Shown: one piece after another, positions 57,649 through 64,000 of the stretch
Position numbering within the stretch: the first letter of the stretch is position 1
How the letters are laid out: every line of letters begins with the position of its first letter
Source of the DNA: Phaffia rhodozyma
Lineage: Eukaryota; Basidiomycota; Tremellomycetes; Cystofilobasidiales; Mrakiaceae
Length of the DNA stretch: 64,000 bases
Direction of reading: 5' to 3'
Assembly (NCBI GenBank): GCA_014706385.1
Contig: JACGZH010000005.1
Location: 372,001-436,000 of the forward strand
Position numbers and translations under genes: made by a program
Notes under the pieces: model-generated
What the model was told of the DNA's origin: nothing
The model's input: only the letters and a program-made list of their open reading frames with translations
Databases searched by the model: none

Positions 57649-57856
57649 AGCTAGATGGAACAAAGGTGATCACCGCGATGTGAACGATCAAGATGGTTGT
57701 CTGAAGGAGAAATAACGAAGGCAAAGAATTACAGAATGAATTTCTTCCCCGCTCTCTTTCGCTCTGCCTACACTCCATCAGCTTTGTCCTACCATCATCT
57801 TGTTCCACACGAAGCACAGATATAAACAGATAAATCTAAAGAACTAGAAAGGAAAC

Positions 57857-59589
57857 ATGTCTCTGTCTTCGGCTTCGGCTGTGCCTCAATACACGATTCT
57901 TCGGATCAAGCGAAAGATTACCGAAGATCCTCTCGACCAACTTGGTGCTTATTCATTTTTTTCTTCAACCTATTCTTTTTATACTCGACCAGGAGCTGAC
58001 GCGATGTACCCACCATAGTCATCGATGGCTCGAGACCCAAGAAGAAGACAAGAGACTTCGATCGGCCAGACCCTTCCGGCCGAGGTGTATTCAGACTGGC
58101 AGAGACTGTTAAGGAGGACTGGAGAGAAGGGGAAGGTGGCGAGGCATTGAAAGTGATTTTCTCGTTTCCTTCTTTCCCTGCAAACAAGAACGTCTGGGAA
58201 CGATATATTATAACATCCATGCTCACATTTCACCGTCTTTCTTGGTTTGTAGAAACGTATAGCTCAACTCATGGCTGAGGCTAAATCAAAGCCACCTGCT
58301 CCCGAGATTCCTATAGTTTCTCCTCGCCCGGTATCGTCTACGAAGCAACCGGTACGGTACATGATCGTTAACCCTCTCCAACCTTCGGTCCGTTCTAGAC
58401 GACCGAACAGAGCTCCAGAAGTTCTTGCCACGTAGGTCGTTCCTCTTAGTCATGCTATATATGTCGTTCGCCGGAGCCTTTCGGCGCATAGCTGAACTGA
58501 ACATGTTTTTAACTGATCTTGATGTCCTTCTCGAAATCTGTCTTGTGCCCAGACCTGATCCTTCCCTACCATTGCCGTCCGCGCCTGCGCTTAAAGTCAT
58601 CGACGCACACCAGATAAACACAACTTCCTCCCAGCCCGGTCAAGACCATACCCAGAACCAGATTCTTCTTGGAAAAGAAGAGGAGGAAGACCCGCAGATG
58701 GCTGCATTTCTGCCTATGTTGCGGGACTACCTGGCTAGTTCGTCCACTCTAGATCTTCCTTCTCTTCTGTCTCACGTTGCTTGGTCTTTTTTTTCCCTCC
58801 TCTCCCTTTGTGCTTACCTGTACAATCACTCTACGTTGCTTGTCCAAGTATCGAATCCGGAATCGACCTATACATCCACTGCCTCCTCGTCGTCTTCCTC
58901 CTCTAGAGCGCGCACACCTTCGAGGCCTAATCCTGTTCCAGCTCCAGCTGTCACGCCCTCCTCGCCTCCGGCTACGTATGTGTACGATCTCTACTATAGA
59001 GATATCTCTTCAGGTGCCCAACTATCGAGCGCGGAGGGGTTAGGCGCGATGGCCACCGTCGAAGGTTATCTAGGGGACGATGGTGAGCTCGTGGGGAGTG
59101 ACGGTGAGGAGGAGGAAATTGATGAGGAGGTGGATGAAGACTCGAATGGTTGGTCAAGATCCTTTCTGTCTAGATTACGGCCTGAAGCCTCCAAGTTGAC
59201 GTCAACGTGTCATTTTCCAATCGTTCCCGTGCTTGCATGTATGGAACCGATGATGTAGATGAAGATTTCTATCGAAACGATTACCCGGACGAGGAAGATT
59301 CAGAAGATGACTTTTTCGACTCGGATGCCGAAGGTGAGCTTTTTTCCTTATTCCTCTTCTTCTCGCTTCTCTCCATCTTTCCCTTTGTCGAACCCTCCCA
59401 AAGAGAGAAAGATGAAGGGTCAGGATGCAGAGACAGGTTTGGTGTATGCCAACCTCAAGATTCTATCTGTTTTCTTGTTGTCCCTTGCTTTGCTTCGCTC
59501 GCGTTGTTCTATCCGAATACCGTTAATCCGGTTGTTCCTCTCAAAACAATGTTGACGGTGGTTCAGATCGTTGGGAAGAAGATTATTAA
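57857..59589 (+). CDS. IWR1: RNA polymerase II nuclear import factor Iwr1
   Basis: Iwr1 binds assembled Pol II in its cleft and guides it into the nucleus. Exons are 57857-57944, 58019-58152, 58253-58431, 58553-58737, 58849-59148, 59259-59333, 59404-59436 and 59567-59589; 338 residues. The N-terminal YTILRIKRKITEDPLDQL is the bipartite-NLS block (family: RVKRKRxEEPLDAL). SRPKKKTRDFD and GRGVFRLAETV follow. The C-terminal Iwr1 domain holds YVYDLYYRDIS, an acidic run, EDSNDEDFYRNDYPDEEDSEDDFFDSDAE, and ends DRWEEDY. Exon 7 (33 nt) is phase-neutral; I include it because a strong pyrimidine tract precedes it, but skipping it also gives a valid end. Divergent from the Hub1 locus (208 bp), so two genes of the Pol II/splicing machinery share a promoter region. 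Confidence 0.9.
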
Positions 59590-60080
59590 AAGAAAAGTGA
59601 AACTTTTAAAAGAACAATCTAAAAAGTACAGTGTCATGCAACATTCGTCCTTCGTTGATGCCTGGTCAGTTTGGTCGGACTATCAACTATATCTATGTGA
59701 TGCACGCTAGCCTGAATCGAGATTCTCCTCGGGTCAACGTTTCGTTCACTTTAGACACTCAAATATATGATACAATGTTGACGATAGTGTTGTTGATGAT
59801 GATGGGGAACGAATGACAACAATGATAGAATGATAGAATGATTCAGTGATGACGGATAAATGCATGAGACGGTGTTCACACAACCCTCAAGTAAAACTCA
59901 TGACTCTCTTCAACCAAAACCGAGTTTGTTCTTTGTTTTTCCACTCTCTCTCGTTTTCCTTCAAAATACGATTCTTAACAAGTGAACCAGACCAAGTGTG
60001 TCGTGAAAGGCATCAGAGTGCATAAGAAGAATGGCGCCAAGAAACAGCTGAATCGACCGTCATGAAAATCCAAGACAAAA
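59590..60080. other. 3' spacer between convergent IWR1 and RPL31
   Basis: No gene seen. T/A-rich, with GTTGATGATGATG and AATGATAGAATGATAGAATGATT repeats near 59790-59842. Confidence 0.6.
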
Positions 60081-60917
60081 TTACTCGGTGTCAACGACAA
60101 CGGTTTGGAGACCCTGTTACATGAAGATGGACAAGTCAAGAGGACGATTTGGACCCAGCAAAAAAAAACACCCCGAGGGAAGAGAAAAAAACAAGACAAA
60201 TAATGAGACTTCTGTTTCCGGATGTGACATACACACACAAGAAAGCATAAAAGAAAGCAGAGAACCGACCTTGAAGTTGGTGACTCCGGGGACGACGGTA
60301 GCAAGAGTGTAGAGCTTGTCCTTAGCATCCTCCTCGTCGTTTCGCTTTCGCTCAAGTCGGATTCGGAGTCGCTTGGGGGGGTTCTTGACACCCTGTCCCC
60401 AGACGGCCTGGTTCAACTTGGGGTCAATTCGGACATCTCGGGTTCCCATCGACTTGAGAGCAAACTCCTGGATGGACTTGACAGCCCAAGGAGCTGTTTT
60501 GTTGAAAAGGCAGCAGATGAGGATGAGAAGGCAGGATATGTGGTTGGAGGGGCGACAAGACGGGCGTAGTTGAAAGAAGGGATTTTAGATTTTTGTAGAA
60601 AGTTTTTGGTCATCACAAATTTGTTTTTGCCATAGAGAAAAGAACGGAGGAAGCGAAGAGAACTTGTGAGCTGGCTGTACTACTTGTTTACTGAAGTTTT
60701 CTCTAGCCAGAAACGATACAAGGAAGGAAAAAACTGGTACGAACCTCGCTTCTTGAAAGACCTTCCGTGAACGTACTTGTGGAGGTGGATGGTGTACTCC
60801 CGAGTAACGACGTCCTGGAGAGCGGATCGAGTCTTGCCGGTCTTGGTAGCCTAAGCAGAGCAAGAATGAAGAGACAAGAGGGCCAAATACAAACCGTCAG
60901 CATACAGTTACTGACAT
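60081..60917 (-). CDS. RPL31: 60S ribosomal protein eL31
   Basis: Component of the large ribosomal subunit at the rim of the peptide exit tunnel. Exons are 60912-60917, 60745-60850, 60270-60493 and 60081-60113; 122 residues, the usual size. The product starts [22 protein letters not shown], then [71 protein letters not shown], a near-complete match to the family. Exon 1 is only 6 nt (ATG TCA) followed by GTAACT, a layout seen in other highly expressed ribosomal-protein genes that place an intron right after the start. Codon choice in exon 3 leans to C-ending codons, as expected for high expression. Confidence 0.96.
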
Positions 60918-62106
60918 GCGTACGAGCAGCACTTCATTCCTCTTCAGTGTTATCATGATCTTGTTGATGGATGAACGCTCTTGGATCCACAGATCGTCAC
61001 CGACAAGATTGAATATCTCCTTTGGCAACGAGCCGATCATCCACGTCGTGTTCTTCCATAGACTCCTACAAGGATTCGGCTCCTGTTCTCTTCCTCTATC
61101 GTCCATCAATCCCATGGTGATCCCCTGTTGAAGAATTGTTCTTTTTTTTGCCCGTTTCAATCCCCGACCTCTTTTTTTTCACCTCCTCATTCCATCCAAA
61201 TTTCCATCAAACATCGCACAGTTTTCTGGAAGCGAGATTCATGTCGGGTGGAACACATGGAGGACAGTTTGATCAAGCGAGGGAGCGATTTACCATGTTT
61301 GAGAGTCTTAGTCTTGCTGTGAGGTCTTCCTGGCAAGTCCAACACTCTTTTCTTCAGAAGCGTCAAACAGGCCACCCGCAAAAAGTTTTTCTTCCCAGGA
61401 ACCGACCCTACACTGAGAATCATAAATAATTCATCTATGCGTAGCTAAGTCGTAGTTACAGACCTCAGGCCCGGTGAGGGCAACCCTAACCGATGTTGGT
61501 CGATAAACCATCCGTCTGAAATTGGATGTGTTCTGATATTGAAACTACCCAGATGCTATGGGTCATAGGTTTAGTTTGTTCTCTACCAGTCAAAACCATC
61601 TCTAGTAGAACATGTAGGCGGACTGTTTATCATATCCGCACGGATGCTGTATCCCTCACTATTTGCTTTCATCATTCGAGCTTGATGTCTTTCAACACAA
61701 ACTTAAATCTCTTGACTATCGAGTTCAGCTCTGACCTTGATCTCTCTCGGTCCCTATCATCAGTAACATTTGCTTCGTCAAAACCCATCTGCATGAGAAA
61801 CAGAACGAGAATATATGGGAAAGGTGGAGTAAAGGAACCATGGTAAGCGGATGAAAATGAAGGAGAGTCTCTAGAGGCAAGTTGCTTCAAGCAAGGCAGA
61901 GAAAGAAAGGAAAATCCATTAGAAAAGAAAAAGGAGCTGGATGCGTGTCATAAAGGTTGCTACTGCTGCAGGCGTAGCGTGTTTCGAAACAAAACGAGAG
62001 GGACTGGGTATATGGGCGAAGCAATTGGAATGGAACAAAAGAAAGAAAAAAGAATAGAAATGAGAAAAATGAATGTAAGTGCGTAAAGCAGGAATACTCC
62101 GTCTTC
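60918..62106. other. Intergenic region between RPL31 and the Bud4-like gene
   Basis: No gene assigned. 61136-61429 is open on the + strand for 97 codons but opens with Phe/Ser/His-rich text from T-runs and has no family signal. 61450-61500 contains CAACCCTAACC, a single telomere-like word. It holds the RPL31 promoter. A small spliced gene cannot be excluded. Confidence 0.45.
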
Positions 62107-64000
62107 CTACGATCGCGGGCTGGAAGGAATGCCTGCTCCAGACTTTTCCGATGATGGCGCTGGATGGTCCTTGACCCAAAGAAGTTCAGCCCAAAGAGGT
62201 AAGCTCGGTACCCGGCCAAGAAGTTCGTTGAGGTGGTTGATCCTAGATGGATACATCAAACAAATAGAGCCCAGAACCTATCAGCCGCTATGCACGCGAG
62301 AGAACGGAATTGAAAGCACGGTAGATTCCACTCACCAGTCTTCTTTGTCCTTGTCCGTGTCGGCGTAAAACTGAATGTCCTCCCCGTTTTCGAACGTCAA
62401 GGTGAATGATCGTTCGACGCTCATCGGCCGGTCCATATCTGGGTTTTGACTATCTTCCATGTTGTTGTCTGTCACGTTCGTCATCTGAGACAGATCGATT
62501 CGAGCAGTGATCTTGCCGGTCACATCGTTCGATGCTTCGAGCGTTCCTCCCACAATACGCATCCGACGTCTTCTCCAGGACTGTGTTTCCAACGGAAATA
62601 TAGACAGAAATATCGAAGGAAAATGAGATGTTATCAGAATAAAGTGCAACAAAGAGAACCTTAAAATCAGCAGAGAGAATCAAACAAACCGTGCAATCCC
62701 CTCCAGACTGGGTGAGCGTCCCGTTGAAATAGTCCATCTTGTGCCAGCGCACATGTCGAAGCCCGATGATAGCATCATCTAGTGACTGAGGCAGCTGTTC
62801 AGGTGATAGACCGGGTAAGGAAGGAATCATCATCAACTGAAGCTCCATTCGTCCGATCGTCCTCGATCGATTCGCCGCCGTATTCAATCCAGCAGACCTG
62901 GACTGAGTGATAGAGTCTTGGTTCCAACGTCCCGTCAGAGGAAGATGAAGCGATAGAAGTTGACCGTTACACCGAGAGGCGATATCCTTAAATACCACCT
63001 TGACCACGGCGAGCGTACCATCCGGTGCGAGATACCTGACTAGGTCGTCCTTCGGAGGCTCCGGACGTACAATCACAGGTATCACCGGTTTCGGTCGACG
63101 CGGGCTGGCCATAAGTTTTCGGAAACCACTCTGCTTTGTAGGCGTGGTTGGCAGCTCTTTGATCGGAGGCGGAGTGGATACCGCTCTGATCCTATCGACA
63201 ATGCTGGCGTCTTTCTTGACTTTGACGGCAAAGCTGAACTCAAGATTATCAAGGCCGAGTCTTTATATGCAAAACACAAGGACGCGAGAGCAAGGAGGAA
63301 TTCTAAGTCAACATTCGACTCCACAGCATCGCATCCACACTGTAAGTCAGGAAGATATGACTTACAATTCAAACTCTTGGCCGATATCAACCTTCTCCCG
63401 GAGAGGATAAGTTCCGGTCTCAACCGAGTGAAGACCATTGTTAAGAGCAATTCGAACCTGAGGAGTCTCGCCTTTTGCAAAAGGAACGTCCACATCGGTT
63501 ATCGATACAACTAGGTAGATGCATACCATTGATGTTCAGCAATTATGGTCAGACTTCAAACAAAATACCCCATTAGAGCTATAAAATACAATTGGACAAC
63601 TCACTCTTGACAAACACCTTGGCATGTGCTCTGCCAGGTTTCTCTCGAGCCCGGATCTCTCGAATCTCTTGAGCGTACTCGTTCTAGGAGATGAACGTTT
63701 CGTAATTGACGTGATGAGCTGAGAAATTATCGATAGGATACAGGGGACGTCATCAGATTGACTTACCATATCCGAAGGTCGCTTCACAGACCTCCAGGAC
63801 CTGCCTTTGTCTAGATCTCCAGCCCGGCGGCTGTGAGATACCTTCTCGTCGGATGCAGTGATCTGCTGATGTTGAACCAGTCGGTAACGGTGCTAGGTAA
63901 CCAAGGGAGCAAACGCATGATTAGAGCGAAGAAATTCCTGAGACCAAGAGCGAACAAGAACTCAAACTCACGTTCTTGTCATCCGCGATCTTATGAATCT
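62107..64000 (-). CDS. Bud4/anillin-like protein, C-terminal part with PH domain (5' end beyond window)
   Basis: Bud4 (Int1) and Mid1/Mid2-type anillins organise septins and the bud-site or cytokinetic ring. Exons in view: 63972->64000, 63767-63892, 63605-63683, 63366-63510, 62690-63260, 62336-62580 and 62107-62242. Visible landmarks: GRSWRSVKRPSDMNEYAQEIRE, a C2-like part (SITDVDVPFAKGETPQVRIALNNGLH...EKVDIGQEFELLGLDNLEFSFAVKV), then the PH domain WHKMDYFNGTLTQSGGDCTSWRRRRMRIVGGTLEA...SFTLTFENGEDIQFYADTDKDKEDW and its closing helix INHLNELLGRVPSLPLWAELLW. The C-terminus is a short Ser/Pro tail. The basic RRRRMR strand suits phosphoinositide binding. Only about the last 440 residues are present; every internal join keeps phase. 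Confidence 0.87.

Noticed and set aside
61136..61429. 97-codon + strand frame
   Set aside because: Starts in a T-run, has no family signal, no splice partner and mixed low-complexity content.
61480..61492. CAACCCTAACC as telomere-like sequence (also TAACCCTAAC near 32053)
   Set aside because: Single isolated units surrounded by unique sequence, well inside a gene-dense region.

Overview
The window is nuclear DNA of a basidiomycetous yeast or yeast-like fungus. Genes are split into up to 14 short exons by introns of roughly 50-240 bases with T-rich acceptors. Gene density is about one per 2.3 kb on both strands, and the gene content is typical of Tremellomycetes. Placement near Cystofilobasidiales is an inference from style, not from a match. 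Coordinates below come from joining exons by hand: splice phase was checked exon by exon and every complete model closes to a whole number of codons. No tRNA, rRNA, CRISPR array, transposon, viral gene or toxin gene was recognised.

Layout, left to right. 1-9.8 kb: the 5' part of a flavodoxin-like quinone reductase (-), TOM7 (+), a Git3/Gpr1-type glucose/nutrient GPCR with a roughly 600-residue third loop (-), and a steroid-5-alpha-reductase-like membrane enzyme (-). 10-25 kb: housekeeping genes, namely PP2A methylesterase PPE1 (+), an RNF14-like RWD-RBR ubiquitin ligase (-), a degenerate saccharopine-dehydrogenase-like reductase (-), the mitochondrial magnesium channel MRS2 (+), rRNA-processing factor EFG1 (-), a metaxin (+) and GPI mannosyltransferase I GPI14/PIG-M (-). 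25-35 kb: an Ecl1-type zinc protein (-), then a small carbohydrate-active group made of a secreted SGNH/CE12-like esterase (+) and two AA14-like copper monooxygenase paralogues (-,-) that both carry C-terminal anchors. 36-48 kb: a pinin/SDK/memA splicing factor (+), a POP3-like RNase P/MRP subunit (-), a small acidic open frame (+), a 792-residue orphan multipass membrane protein (-) and a NAPE-PLD-type metallo-phospholipase (+). 48-64 kb: a DHA2-type MFS exporter (-), thymidylate synthase (+) with an upstream ACGCGT box, a LysM protein (-), a predicted RS/RGG-domain-Hub1 fusion (-), IWR1 (+), ribosomal protein eL31 (-) and the 3' part of a Bud4/anillin-like PH protein (-, runs off the right edge).

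Most neighbours are functionally unrelated, as expected for a fungal core region. The exception is the esterase/AA14 trio at 29-35 kb. The most unusual single object is the Hub1 locus at 56.5-57.6 kb. There the splicing modulator Hub1 can be read in frame behind an arginine/serine/glycine-rich domain, and its C-terminal double tyrosine is cut to a single tyrosine. Other points of note are several very small exons (6, 13, 18 and 19 nt), two GC-AG introns and a strong preference for GTTNGT-type donors.
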